35,993 nucleotides of DNA. It comes from Candidatus Cloacimonadota bacterium (GTDB lineage: Bacteria > Cloacimonadota > Cloacimonadia > Cloacimonadales > TCS61). The notes beneath the pieces were generated by a model that had not been told where the DNA came from, made no database searches, and worked only from the letters and a program-made list of their open reading frames with translations. The position numbers were made by a program, and so were the translations under genes. Shown here piece by piece: positions 1 to 8,149 of this stretch (its first letter is position 1; the number at the start of each line of letters is the position of its first letter). The stretch spans positions 1 through 35,993 of the forward strand of contig JABGOP010000010.1 in the NCBI GenBank assembly GCA_018645365.1, in the 5' to 3' direction.

Positions 1-83
1 GTAGTGACAAACTTTCATTTTCCCCATTCATTATACCATTTCCCCCCAAGGGAATTTCGTTTCCCCTTGGCATTTTTACATTA

Positions 84-156
84 AATCTCGGGATTCTGTC
101 GCATAATCTCGGGATTCTGTCGCATAGTCTCGGGATTCTGTCACATAGTCTCGGGG
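84..156. repeat. 21-bp tandem repeat, about 3.5 copies
   Basis: Three consecutive 21-bp units start at 84, 105 and 126, followed by a partial unit from 147. The shared core is TCTCGGGATTCTGTC; the third unit differs from the others by two substitutions. There are no unique spacers, so this is a minisatellite and not a CRISPR array. It lies between the left window edge and a terminator, outside any open frame I can support. Positions 1-83 hold no recognisable gene, only an imperfect inverted repeat around 48-70 (CCAAGGGAA against TTCCCCTTGG). Confidence 0.85.
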
Positions 157-160
157 AAAT

Positions 161-192
161 AAAAAGCCCTACTCAATTGAGCAGGGCTTTTT
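161..192 (-). terminator. Intrinsic terminator (bidirectional)
   Basis: AAAAAGCCCT at 161-170 pairs with AGGGCTTTTT at 183-192, and the intervening CTCAATTGAG is itself self-complementary, so the hairpin can extend to near its tip with one A/C mismatch. A/T runs on both sides let it work in both directions. On the minus strand it follows the stop codon of the P-loop protein gene at 256. Confidence 0.85.
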
Positions 193-255
193 ATATCTGT
201 TTATGGGGTGGGGACTATTCCATTTTAAGAAAAAATATTTTAATGGCAGATTTTT

Positions 256-918
256 TTATTCCCACGGTTTATTCAGGTAGTAATTCAGGACAATTTTTGT
301 TTTATGTTCGATTGTAATTTTGTTTTTATATTTGTCCAAAACTAAATATTTATCAAACTTCAGCGAGTGTGAATCAGCTACATTTTGGATAATTTGAATG
401 CCATTGTTAACTATGTCTGTATCGGTAAATTCCATTAAATTTGTGTTGCAAATTAGCTCTGTAACCTTTAATTTTGAAGTTCTTTGCAGTCCTCCTAGCA
501 TTTCAATAATTCCTTTTTCATCAGCTGTGAAAGGTCTTTTTGTGTTAATTACAAAGTGCATTTCGTAACCGCGTTGTTTAATTACATTCAAATATCTAGC
601 GAGCGTGCGACACCCAGCAGAATCTCCTCCCACATCTAGAATAACTGTATTATTCCCTGCTTTCAAAACTCCCATAATTTTTGATGAAAGCATTGGTAGA
701 TCTGCAAATCGAAATTCGCCTTCGGGTGCAATCACTTCGATGCCCTCTTTTTGAAAAACCTCTTGTACATCGCGACTGCGAAAATATGGATTTACAACAT
801 CTAAATCTACTAAATATGTATTTGCAGCCTCATTTTTTAATTTTCTTGCTAAATTTATAGAATACTCACTTTTTCCACTTCCAAAAGCACCGATTACAAC
901 AATTAACTTATTTTTCAT
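256..918 (-). CDS. P-loop ATP-binding protein (MinD/CobQ-like)
   Basis: A 220-residue cytoplasmic nucleotide-binding protein. A Walker A motif GAFGSGKS lies at residues 10-17, followed by a second conserved segment (DLDVVNPYFRSRD, about 38-50) and a Walker-B-like LDVGGD around 94-99. This is the pattern of a small P-loop family of the SIMIBI/MinD-CobQ type found in anaerobes, sometimes near 2-oxoacid:ferredoxin oxidoreductases; the partner and reaction are not known to me. The ATG at 918 has a good Shine-Dalgarno sequence (GAGGAAAG). The gene is divergent from the operon starting at 1039 and shares its short control region, which contains a perfect inverted repeat. No membrane segment or signal peptide is seen. 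Confidence 0.75.
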   Translation of the reverse strand: MKNKLIVVIGAFGSGKSEYSINLARKLKNEAANTYLVDLDVVNPYFRSRDVQEVFQKEGIEVIAPEGEFRFADLPMLSSKIMGVLKAGNNTVILDVGGDSAGCRTLARYLNVIKQRGYEMHFVINTKRPFTADEKGIIEMLGGLQRTSKLKVTELICNTNLMEFTDTDIVNNGIQIIQNVADSHSLKFDKYLVLDKYKNKITIEHKTKIVLNYYLNKPWE

Positions 919-946
919 CTTTCCTCATTTTTACATAAAATCTATG

Positions 947-991
947 GCAAAATTTAATTTAAGTAAATATTGTCAAAATTCTTTTTGACAA
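947..991. promoter_or_regulatory. Divergent promoter region with perfect 9-bp inverted repeat
   Basis: TTGTCAAAA (970-978) and TTTTGACAA (983-991) form a perfect inverted repeat around a 4-nt spacer. Each arm carries TTGACA in one direction, so the palindrome can supply a -35 element to both flanking genes. For the minus-strand gene, TTG at 976-974 is followed after 17 nt by TAAATTTTGC (956-947), which resembles the Bacteroidetes -7 element. The plus-strand -10 is unclear. The palindrome may also be a repressor site. Confidence 0.45.
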
Positions 992-1038
992 TTTTTGTCT
1001 ATTTTTCAGATTGCAACAAATTAGTTTTGGAGAATATT

Positions 1039-1770
1039 TTGTATAATAAAATGGTTTTGCTTTTAATTTTGTTGGCTTCATCGCTTTTGGCAGATGATTA
1101 TCTCGATTTGAATTTTTTCATTGAGCCTCAGTTTGCAGAAGATGAAATTTATCTAAAAAATTTTGCTATCTACAACATTCGCAATGATTCTATTCCGCAG
1201 ACAAACATTTTTGCTGGAAAATTGATGAACACACACACTTCGGACAGTTTAGTAGTTGAATTCATCAATTTATGTAAATCGAAAATAATTGCACCAACAG
1301 ATTATTGTTTTTACGATACAAATCTCGAAAAGCCGTTATTAATCTCTAACATAGAAAGTGATTCCGTTGCAATAATTAAGCATAAAATAGTTTCGGTAGA
1401 TTCTTTTAAGGTTGGTATTTTTTCACTTTACACACCAGATTTTATGGTAAAAAATAAGATTGCTGCAAATGCAAAATTTGATTTTAATTTTTTGGAAATA
1501 GCCAAACAACAATTTGATTATTTAAGGGAAGAGAGTGATTTTGTGATTTTGCTTTCCAATTTTTCCAAATACATTGATAGTGATATTGTTGCAGAGATTC
1601 CCGTTGATGTGGTGGTTAGTTTTGACTATAAAGGGAAGAAAAATGGTAAATTGGCTAATGGTAAAACGATGTTTTACAGTATTTTAAGTAAATCTGAATA
1701 CTATGGGAAATTGCGATTGACCTATCAAAATGGTAAAATCGCCCAGAAATGGCAAAAGGTGAAATTATGA
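1039..1770 (+). CDS. Secreted, degenerate 5'-nucleotidase/metallophosphatase-like protein
   Basis: A 243-residue protein that I place in the UshA/5'-nucleotidase-like calcineurin fold from its layout: a segment KVGIFSLYTPD (about residues 124-134), a helix-strand reading LREESDFVILLSNF, and a C-terminal YYGKLRLTYQNGKI strand pair. At the position of the family metal-binding GGHSH loop it has VVSFDYKG, so the catalytic histidines are missing and enzymatic activity is doubtful. The chosen start is TTG at 1039, which has GGAG 6 nt upstream and yields a short signal peptide (MYNKM, then VLLLILLASSLLA). A frame extending up to TTG 970 lacks a ribosome site. The stop overlaps the next gene as ATGA, so it heads a four-gene operon. 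The family call is moderate; the loss of the metal site is inferred from motif alignment by eye. Confidence 0.6.
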   Translation: MYNKMVLLLILLASSLLADDYLDLNFFIEPQFAEDEIYLKNFAIYNIRNDSIPQTNIFAGKLMNTHTSDSLVVEFINLCKSKIIAPTDYCFYDTNLEKPLLISNIESDSVAIIKHKIVSVDSFKVGIFSLYTPDFMVKNKIAANAKFDFNFLEIAKQQFDYLREESDFVILLSNFSKYIDSDIVAEIPVDVVVSFDYKGKKNGKLANGKTMFYSILSKSEYYGKLRLTYQNGKIAQKWQKVKL

Positions 1771-2699
1771 TTTTAGATGTTCTATATTTAGTTGTCGGCT
1801 TTTTGATGCTAATAAAAGGTGCAGATTTTTTGGTAGATGGTTCGTCTTCTTTAGCCAAAAAATTACGAATTTCTGAATTTGCTATTGGTATAACCATCGT
1901 AGCTTTTGGTACTTCTGCACCAGAATTAGTTGTGAATATTTTTGCTAGTATCTCGGGCCATCACGAGATAACTTTTGGTAATATTTTGGGGAGTAACATC
2001 TTTAATATCTTGATGGCGTTGGGTGTTTCTGGAATAATTGCACCGCTTATCGTCAAAAAACTTTCTGTCAAAAAAGAGATTGTTATGCTAATGTTTGCGA
2101 CGGTTGTGGCATTTTTATTTGTCTTTTGGGATAACGAATTATCTACATTTGACGGTATTTTAATGCTGATATTTATCACGCTATTTTTTGTTTATATTTT
2201 CGGGATATTACGTACTAATCCACTAAATGGGGAAGAGGTGAAAATATTTTCAATGAAAACGACTGTTTTTATGGTTTTAATTGGAATGCTAGGACTATTT
2301 TGGGGCGGAAAATTAGTTGTAAATAATTCCATTTCGATTGCCCAACATTTCAATGTTAGTGAAAAGCTCATTGCCCTTACAATCGTGGCTTTTGCTACAT
2401 CTTTGCCAGAATTAATTACTTCTGTAATGGCAACTAAAAAACAACGATTTGGCATTGCAATTGGTAATGTGGTCGGTTCTAATATATTTAATTTATTGCT
2501 TGTACTTGGTGTTAGCGCTACGATTAGCCCAATTAAATATAATCCAGACTTGAATATCGATTTCATCTTTTTAATTGTAATTACGCTTATTTTAGGAATT
2601 AGTTTGCTTTTCAAAAAGCACAAGATTTCCAAAGTTGAAGCAACTATTTTTATTTGCGGATATTTTGTTTATCTATTCTACATAATCTATCGAAAATAG
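1767..2699 (+). CDS. Calcium/sodium antiporter (CaCA family, YrbG-like)
   Basis: A 310-residue inner-membrane exchanger with about ten hydrophobic segments. Both signature alpha repeats are intact: GTSAPE at residues 48-53 with GSNIFN at 75-80, and ATSLPE at 210-215 with GSNIFN at 237-242. The paired acidic residues E53 and E215 are the ion-binding glutamates of the family. It should exchange Na+ (perhaps also K+) for Ca2+. The ATG at 1767 is preceded by AAAGGTGA and overlaps the previous stop (ATGA); an upstream in-frame ATG at 1749 has no such site and lies inside the previous gene. Second gene of the operon. Confidence 0.93.
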   Translation: MILDVLYLVVGFLMLIKGADFLVDGSSSLAKKLRISEFAIGITIVAFGTSAPELVVNIFASISGHHEITFGNILGSNIFNILMALGVSGIIAPLIVKKLSVKKEIVMLMFATVVAFLFVFWDNELSTFDGILMLIFITLFFVYIFGILRTNPLNGEEVKIFSMKTTVFMVLIGMLGLFWGGKLVVNNSISIAQHFNVSEKLIALTIVAFATSLPELITSVMATKKQRFGIAIGNVVGSNIFNLLLVLGVSATISPIKYNPDLNIDFIFLIVITLILGISLLFKKHKISKVEATIFICGYFVYLFYIIYRK

Positions 2700-2707
2700 G
2701 AGATTTT

Positions 2708-3403
2708 ATGAGTAAATTACTCATTTTGAATTGCACCCTCGCCGAAGCTGGAATTGCCCGCTTAGATGGTCTTTTTAGCGAGATTTTAGGCAAGTTAAAC
2801 ATTGATTTTGAATCGATACATCTTTCCAAGGCGATTGGTAATACAGATAGATTTTCGCACCTTCTCATTACCGGTTCTGCTCTTTTTGCATCCCAAGCAA
2901 ATGAATGTGATGAAAAAATCTATGAAATTGTTGGAACATTTATGAATAAACACATTTTGGGGATTTGTTATGGTCATCAAATGTTGGCAAAAGCATTGAT
3001 GAAAAAAAATGTTTGCAGACAAAGTAAAACACCAGAATTGGGTTGGCGAAAGATTGAATTGAATGATAATGCACTTTTTGAAGGGATACAAAATCCAGTC
3101 TTATACGAATCTCATTTTGAAGAAGTCTTTGATTTAGATGATAATTTTCGGATAATTGCTAAAAATCAAAATTGTAATATACAAAGTTTTCAATATAAAG
3201 ATTTACCCATTTGGGGCGTTCAATTTCATCCTGAAATTACTTTTGAATATGGAAAACAATCTATCAAAAATAGTAAACAACGATTTGCAGAAAAGGGTGA
3301 TTTCTTCAAAATTGAATTGGAAAATAAATCTCAAATTGAGCAGAATTTCAAAATATTTAAAAATTTCTTTAAAGGAGAAAATGATGAAAAAAGAAGTTTA
3401 TAG
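2708..3403 (+). CDS. Class I glutamine amidotransferase (GMP synthase GATase-like)
   Basis: A stand-alone 231-residue class I glutamine amidotransferase. The nucleophile elbow ICYGHQM places the catalytic Cys at 87, and GVQFHPE places His174 and Glu176, so the triad is complete. It hydrolyses glutamine to deliver ammonia, or may act as a related gamma-glutamyl hydrolase; no synthetase partner is adjacent, so the acceptor is unknown. ATG 2708 has AGGAGA directly after the exchanger stop and is preferred over an upstream in-frame ATG at 2654, which lies within the exchanger gene. Its 3' end overlaps the next gene by 20 bp. The C-terminal 40 residues are lysine- and phenylalanine-rich and have no motif I recognise. 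Confidence 0.85.
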   Translation: MSKLLILNCTLAEAGIARLDGLFSEILGKLNIDFESIHLSKAIGNTDRFSHLLITGSALFASQANECDEKIYEIVGTFMNKHILGICYGHQMLAKALMKKNVCRQSKTPELGWRKIELNDNALFEGIQNPVLYESHFEEVFDLDDNFRIIAKNQNCNIQSFQYKDLPIWGVQFHPEITFEYGKQSIKNSKQRFAEKGDFFKIELENKSQIEQNFKIFKNFFKGENDEKRSL

Positions 3404-3794
3404 CTATTTCAAACAAACCCAGAAGGTCTATCTATCTACATTTGGCGAAAAATTTCCACGCGTAAGACCAATCACATTGATTTATCTAGAAGACGAATTT
3501 TTTATTGCTACTGGTGGGGATGATGCCAAAGTTAAACAATTGAATGAATGTAAAAATGTAGAATTTTGTTTAACTTTAAATGATTCAGAAAATGAAGGTT
3601 ATATTCGTGGAGCTGGCGTTTCCGAAAGAATTGGCGCAGTTGAGACGAAACGCAAAATTATGGAAGTGATTCCCTATATTAAGCAATTTTGGGATGATCC
3701 TGCAGCACCTGGTTACGCACTTTTTAAAATTCACCTGCAAGAAATTGAATATTTAAAAGTAGGTGAATGGTTAGCAAAAAAGTTCAAAGTTTAA
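3384..3794 (+). CDS. Pyridoxamine 5'-phosphate oxidase-like FMN-binding protein
   Basis: A 136-residue split-barrel flavoprotein. The N-terminal strand pattern (YLSTFGEKFPRVRPITLIY), followed by an FIATGGDDAKVKQLN segment and EGYIRGAGVSERI, is characteristic of small PNPOx-like proteins that bind FMN or F420. These include general redox and stress proteins and are usually not true PdxH. The ATG at 3384 lies 6 nt after AAAGGAG; the adjacent ATG at 3381 is only 3 nt away. It overlaps the amidotransferase gene in another frame, so the two are translationally coupled. Last gene of the operon, followed by a strong terminator. Substrate unknown. Confidence 0.82.
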   Translation: MKKEVYSYFKQTQKVYLSTFGEKFPRVRPITLIYLEDEFFIATGGDDAKVKQLNECKNVEFCLTLNDSENEGYIRGAGVSERIGAVETKRKIMEVIPYIKQFWDDPAAPGYALFKIHLQEIEYLKVGEWLAKKFKV

Positions 3795-3812
3795 TTTTTC
3801 TCATAAAACCTT

Positions 3813-3848
3813 AAAAAATAGCAACAGTCTTGTTGCTATTTTTTTTTG
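3813..3848 (+). terminator. Intrinsic terminator
   Basis: AATAGCAACA pairs with TGTTGCTATT around a GTCT loop, flanked by an A run before and nine Ts after. It closes the 1039-3794 operon. The A-rich 5' flank means it could also stop transcription coming from miaB on the other strand. Confidence 0.93.
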
Positions 3849-4074
3849 AATGAAATACCATTTAAATTTAATTATCGTTGCGCAAAATCGATTTTTGAAA
3901 ACAAACAGTAAAGATAAACACGATCAAAACAGATAGACAAGACTAAAATCTCCATCATAAGTAAAGATTTGCGAGAAAACAACTTAGATTATCATATGGA
4001 AGTTTACATAATATCCATTATCGGTGGTTACATCTATTTTGGTGCTTTACCCTCTTTTGCTTAATCGGATATGA
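3849..4074. other. Intergenic gap between convergent operons
   Basis: AT-rich sequence between the terminator and the miaB stop. I see no hairpin, tRNA or supported gene. A 22-codon ATG frame at 3996-4064 lacks a ribosome binding site. Confidence 0.6.
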
Positions 4075-5376
4075 TTATTTTATGATTTTACCTTTTAGTG
4101 TCCAACCGACCGCGTCGATAATTTTGACTTTCACAAATTGCCCAATTAAAGATTTATCGCCTTCAAAAACAGTAATTTTAAAGTCTCTGCTTTTTCCCGC
4201 AACTTCAAGGTCGGATTTTTTACTGATTTTTTCGACATAAATATCTTTAATTTTGCCAATTTGCTCTTTATATTTCTTTAAAGTAATACTTTCTTGGAGC
4301 TTTATCAATCGTTGAAGTCGCTCTAAACGAACATTTTCATCGATTTGATTGGTAAATTCAGCAGCTTTCGTTCCTTTTCGAGGTGAATATTTGAAAGTAA
4401 ATGCATAATCAAATTCTACTTTTTCCATTAAATCGTAAGTTTTTTGAAATTGCTCTTCAGTTTCGCCTGGAAATCCAGCGATAATGTCGGTAGTTATTGC
4501 TATTTCTGGCATTGCTTTGCGTAATTTTTTCACAATATTCAAATAATGTTCAGCAGTGTAACCACGATTCATTTTTGCTAAGATGTCATTATCACCAGAT
4601 TGCATTGCTAAGTGTAAGTGTTCACAGACTTTATTGCATTCTGCCATTGCGGAAATAACCTCGTCTGAAAGATCTTTTGGATGTGAAGTGACAAATCTTA
4701 CTCGCTCTATCGTCTTGATATTATTTATGTTACGCAATAATTGTGCGAAATTAGTGCCTTCAAAGAAATATGAATTCACATTTTGTCCTAAAAGAGTTAC
4801 ATCTTTGAAACCATTTTTACCAGCAATTTCTACTTCTTTCAAAATATCGTTGAGTGGTCTACTGCGTTCACGACCGCGAGTGTGAGGCACGATGCAATAG
4901 CTACAAAAATTATTGCAACCACGCATAATTGTTACAAATGCATTCAACTCTCCCCCACGATGCGGATATAAATCTTTGTAAATTTCATCATTATTTACGA
5001 GAGTTGCTTCCTGAAAAGTAGTATTTTTTTCAAATAGATTTTCAATAATTTCTGGAATTTGTTTATATTGATCAACTCCGACCACAAAATCGATCTCTTT
5101 ATTCATTTCGTGCAATTTATCCTGCAATCTTTGTGCCATACAACCGATTACACCAATCTTTAAATTTTGTTTTGACTTGCGACTCATTTCATTTGAAATG
5201 CGTCCCATTACGCGATCTTCCGCATTTTGACGCACTGAACAAGTATTGAAAATGATAACATCTGCTTCTTTCACATTTTTGGTAATTTGAAATTTATTAT
5301 CTTGCAAAATGGTCGAAACCAATTCACTATCCGCCACATTCATTTGGCAACCGTAAGTTTCTATAAAGATTTTCAT
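4075..5376 (-). CDS. miaB: tRNA-2-methylthio-N6-dimethylallyladenosine synthase
   Basis: A 433-residue radical-SAM methylthiotransferase that converts i6A37 to ms2i6A37 in tRNAs reading UNN codons. The N-terminal UPF0004 domain has the three auxiliary-cluster cysteines C10, C46 and C79 (ETYGCQMN, NTCSVR, GCMA). The radical-SAM CxxxCxxC is GCNNFCSYC (C154, C158, C161), and the last 65 or so residues form a TRAM domain. ETYGCQMN and NTCSVRQNAEDRVMGR fit MiaB better than RimO or MtaB. The start is ATG 5376, with AAAGGA upstream; the frame stays open to 5493 but that stretch overlaps the upstream gene and does not look like family sequence. It follows the permease gene by 50 bp, probably in the metG operon. 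Confidence 0.95.
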   Translation of the reverse strand: MKIFIETYGCQMNVADSELVSTILQDNKFQITKNVKEADVIIFNTCSVRQNAEDRVMGRISNEMSRKSKQNLKIGVIGCMAQRLQDKLHEMNKEIDFVVGVDQYKQIPEIIENLFEKNTTFQEATLVNNDEIYKDLYPHRGGELNAFVTIMRGCNNFCSYCIVPHTRGRERSRPLNDILKEVEIAGKNGFKDVTLLGQNVNSYFFEGTNFAQLLRNINNIKTIERVRFVTSHPKDLSDEVISAMAECNKVCEHLHLAMQSGDNDILAKMNRGYTAEHYLNIVKKLRKAMPEIAITTDIIAGFPGETEEQFQKTYDLMEKVEFDYAFTFKYSPRKGTKAAEFTNQIDENVRLERLQRLIKLQESITLKKYKEQIGKIKDIYVEKISKKSDLEVAGKSRDFKITVFEGDKSLIGQFVKVKIIDAVGWTLKGKIIK

Positions 5377-5426
5377 TTTTTTCCTTTTTATGTTACAACA
5401 AATAACGAAAATTTTGCAAATTGTTT

Positions 5427-7283
5427 TTACCTTCTTCTTTTTCCTAAAAGTACAACATCGCGGAGGGCATTTGTGGATTTTGCGTTCATCCATTTTTTTT
5501 CGAAAGTGGTATCTTGTACAATTTGAGCGATAGCTGCGAGTGAACGCAGGTGATAATGTCGTTCATCTCGCGTGCCAGCGATGACAAATACCATCTGAAT
5601 TTTGGTGGCATTTTCAGAAAAATAGACACCTTTTTTACAGCGGACTAAAAGGATGTCAAATTCTTTTTCACCATCAAGAATTATGTGAGGAATTGCTAAA
5701 TTATTGGTCAAAACGGTGGTACTTTCTTTTTCTCTTTCGATTAAACGCTCGTAAATAACCTCTGCTTTCATTTCCAAAGAATTTTCCATTTTGGCAGCTA
5801 CTATTTTGAAAAACTCGTCTAAATTAATTTTTTCTTTAATATCTAAAATCGTGCATTTTTCAATAATTTCATCAAAACGGTCTTTTTTAATGTTGTCGCG
5901 TTCCCAAATTATCTCTTTAAGTTCTGTTTCTAAAGTATTGGAAACAAGCTCTTTATCTTTTATTTTACGAATCAAATGCAACAATGCCGAATCTTTATTT
6001 GCCCTAATTTTCCCATATAGTAAATACCAAATCATGCTAGAAAATAAGAATGTCCCCGCAATTATAAGTGGTATTTTTCCCATTTGTACAATGATAAAAC
6101 CGTACGCAATTATTGCAAAAATTTGCACCCAAGGGTAGAGTGGTGATCTGAATTTTGGACGGTAATTTTGCAAACCGCTTTCTCGCATAATAATAAGTGA
6201 GAGATTTACAAAAATAAAAAGTAGAATCATAATAGTTGAAGCAGTTTTAACCAATATTTCTAAGGGCAGAAAAAGCACAATAATAATAAAAATAGAAGTG
6301 AAAATAATTGAATTATGAGGAGTTTTAAATCTGTCATTCACAGAATTAAAAAAACGGGGCAATAATCTATCTCTACTCATTGCCATTGGGTTTCGGGAAG
6401 CAGCTAAAATTCCCGCATTTGCCGTTGAAATAAATGCTAAAAGGGCAGCGATAGCTAAAGTTACTTTGCCCCAACTACCTAAGAACACTTCGGCACTATC
6501 AGAAATAGGAGTAAGTGAAAAATTTGTTTGGCTACTGGCAAGTTTATCACCGAGAACACCAACCGTTACAAAAACAGTGAAAACATAAATGATAGTAACT
6601 ATTACAAAAGCCAAAAACATGCCGAGTGGTAGGTTTCTTGAAGGATTTTCCACCTCTTCTGCGACACTGGCAATTTTGGTTAAACCACCATAGGATATGA
6701 AAATCAAACCAGCGGTCATAAAAATAATTTTTGCGTCAAAATCTATTTTAGAGCTAAAGTTTTCCAATTTAATTGCAGACATTCCATTAAAAATGTAAAA
6801 AAATAAAATAACAATTAAACTGCCAACTAACCAAGTTTGCAGACGGCTAGAATGCTTCGTGCCAATTAAATTTGTGACCATAAACAAAAGACAAAAGAAA
6901 ATAGCAATTAGCTTAATTTGCAACATAGATATTTCTGGAAAAAGAATAGTAGCAAATGCACCAATACCAAGCAGTGCAAAGGCACTTTTGAATGCTAATG
7001 AAAACCACGCTGAAATGCCACTCAAAGTACCAAGACCAGCACCCATGCTGCGTTCAATAAAGAAATATGCTCCACCAGATTTGGGCATTGCAGTGGCTAA
7101 TTCTGCCTTACTAAATACAGATGGAATAACTAAAAATCCTGCCAATAAATAAGCCACAATTACCATAGAACCAGATTTTGCGTAAGCTAAACCTGGTAAA
7201 ATGAAAAGCCCAGAACTTATCATTGCCCCAGCCGCAATACTGAATACGTCAATTAATTGCAATTCTCTTTTTAATTTTCTCAT
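5427..7283 (-). CDS. APC-family amino-acid permease fused to a PTS EIIA (Fru/Mtl-type) domain
   Basis: A 618-residue two-part protein. Residues 1 to about 430 form an APC-superfamily transporter with around twelve membrane segments and the family start pattern (DVFSIAAGAMISSGLFILPG). After a charged linker, residues of about 470-618 resemble the phosphotransferase EIIA domain of fructose/mannitol type, with the histidine motif AIPH (His533) intact. Transport may therefore be controlled by phosphorylation or by a PTS-like signal, though no other PTS gene is visible here. The start ATG overlaps the stop of the GGDEF gene (ATGA), so it is translationally coupled and probably lacks its own ribosome site. 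The substrate is unknown; the neighbours metG and miaB suggest but do not prove methionine or another amino acid. Confidence 0.9.
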   Translation of the reverse strand: MRKLKRELQLIDVFSIAAGAMISSGLFILPGLAYAKSGSMVIVAYLLAGFLVIPSVFSKAELATAMPKSGGAYFFIERSMGAGLGTLSGISAWFSLAFKSAFALLGIGAFATILFPEISMLQIKLIAIFFCLLFMVTNLIGTKHSSRLQTWLVGSLIVILFFYIFNGMSAIKLENFSSKIDFDAKIIFMTAGLIFISYGGLTKIASVAEEVENPSRNLPLGMFLAFVIVTIIYVFTVFVTVGVLGDKLASSQTNFSLTPISDSAEVFLGSWGKVTLAIAALLAFISTANAGILAASRNPMAMSRDRLLPRFFNSVNDRFKTPHNSIIFTSIFIIIVLFLPLEILVKTASTIMILLFIFVNLSLIIMRESGLQNYRPKFRSPLYPWVQIFAIIAYGFIIVQMGKIPLIIAGTFLFSSMIWYLLYGKIRANKDSALLHLIRKIKDKELVSNTLETELKEIIWERDNIKKDRFDEIIEKCTILDIKEKINLDEFFKIVAAKMENSLEMKAEVIYERLIEREKESTTVLTNNLAIPHIILDGEKEFDILLVRCKKGVYFSENATKIQMVFVIAGTRDERHYHLRSLAAIAQIVQDTTFEKKWMNAKSTNALRDVVLLGKRRR

Positions 7284-8149
7284 TTTGCTTTTATTGAAAT
7301 ATTGCGCCCCGTTCTTTTACCTTCATAAAGTGCTAAGTCAGACCTTTTTAAGCATTCGTCTATTGTCTCGGATTCTTCATAAGCAGAAACTCCAAAAGTT
7401 AAAGTGATATTCAAAATTACATCTTTAAACTCAAAAGTATGTTTCATAATCAAGTTTCTGATGTTTTCTGCTAATTTGAATCCGCCCGAAAGCGTTGTTT
7501 GGGGCAATAATAATAAAAATTCATCTCCACCCCACCTTCCAACGGTATCTTGCTTTCTCACGGTATTAAACATTAATTTTGCAATTTCTTGTAAAATAAA
7601 ATCACCAGCATCGTGACCGTGGGCATCATTTATAGCTTTAAAATTATCAACATCACACAAAACAAGCGCAAATGGCTCTTTGTTTCTTTCTAAACGCACC
7701 AATTCATAATTGATTTTTTTCATCATTGAACGACGATTATTAATATTAGTAAGTCCATCAGTTGTAGATAGTAATCTCATCTTTTTTAAAGTATTACGTA
7801 ACTTTCGTTCCGTTTCGATACGATCGTTTACATCTTGAATTGTAACCAAAATAACATCATTTTCGTATTTTGAAATATCTATCAAAAACATTTCCAGCGA
7901 AAGTTCTTCCCCATTCACAGTAATAAAACTTTGTAATGTGAACACATTTCTTTTAAAAGTGTCATCGCTTTCTGAAGCAATAAAATTCGTAAATTTTTCA
8001 CCGATTAAATCTTTTTGTATGTAACCAAAAATTTTTTCAGCAACTTTATTAACGCGTATTATTCGCTTAGATAGTGAGTCTATTACAAGTTGTGCATTAA
8101 TTGATTGCTGGAAAATTTCCTCAAAAATTAGTGATTTATTCATAGTCAT
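7280..8149 (-). CDS. PAS-GGDEF diguanylate cyclase
   Basis: A 289-residue soluble protein. A PAS-type sensor occupies roughly residues 8-108, a short coiled linker follows, and a GGDEF domain spans about 125-285. The active site is an intact GGDEF at 207-211, and an RxxD inhibitory site (RKQD, 198-201) sits the usual five residues before it, so it should make cyclic di-GMP with product feedback. No membrane segment is seen, so the signal is cytosolic. It overlaps metG upstream and the permease/EIIA gene downstream, both by ATGA, which ties its synthesis to an aminoacyl-tRNA synthetase and a transporter. Confidence 0.93.
   Translation of the reverse strand: MTMNKSLIFEEIFQQSINAQLVIDSLSKRIIRVNKVAEKIFGYIQKDLIGEKFTNFIASESDDTFKRNVFTLQSFITVNGEELSLEMFLIDISKYENDVILVTIQDVNDRIETERKLRNTLKKMRLLSTTDGLTNINNRRSMMKKINYELVRLERNKEPFALVLCDVDNFKAINDAHGHDAGDFILQEIAKLMFNTVRKQDTVGRWGGDEFLLLLPQTTLSGGFKLAENIRNLIMKHTFEFKDVILNITLTFGVSAYEESETIDECLKRSDLALYEGKRTGRNISIKAK

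Noticed and set aside
48-70. Imperfect inverted repeat (CCAAGGGAA / TTCCCCTTGG) as a terminator
   Set aside because: The arms do not match fully and no adequate T-run follows; a clear terminator lies at 161-192.
84-156. Possible CRISPR array
   Set aside because: Units are directly abutting 21-mers without spacers, and no cas genes are in the window.
970-1038. Longer N terminus of the nucleotidase-like protein from TTG 970
   Set aside because: It starts inside the palindromic control region, has no ribosome site, and would bury the signal peptide.
1042-1047. TATAAT as a -10 element
   Set aside because: It lies between the chosen TTG start and the next ATG, with no -35 at 17 bp; it is part of the coding start of the nucleotidase-like gene.
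3996-4064. 22-codon ATG frame (MEVYIISIIGG...) between the convergent operons
   Set aside because: No ribosome binding site, no promoter, no recognisable family; AT-rich chance frame.
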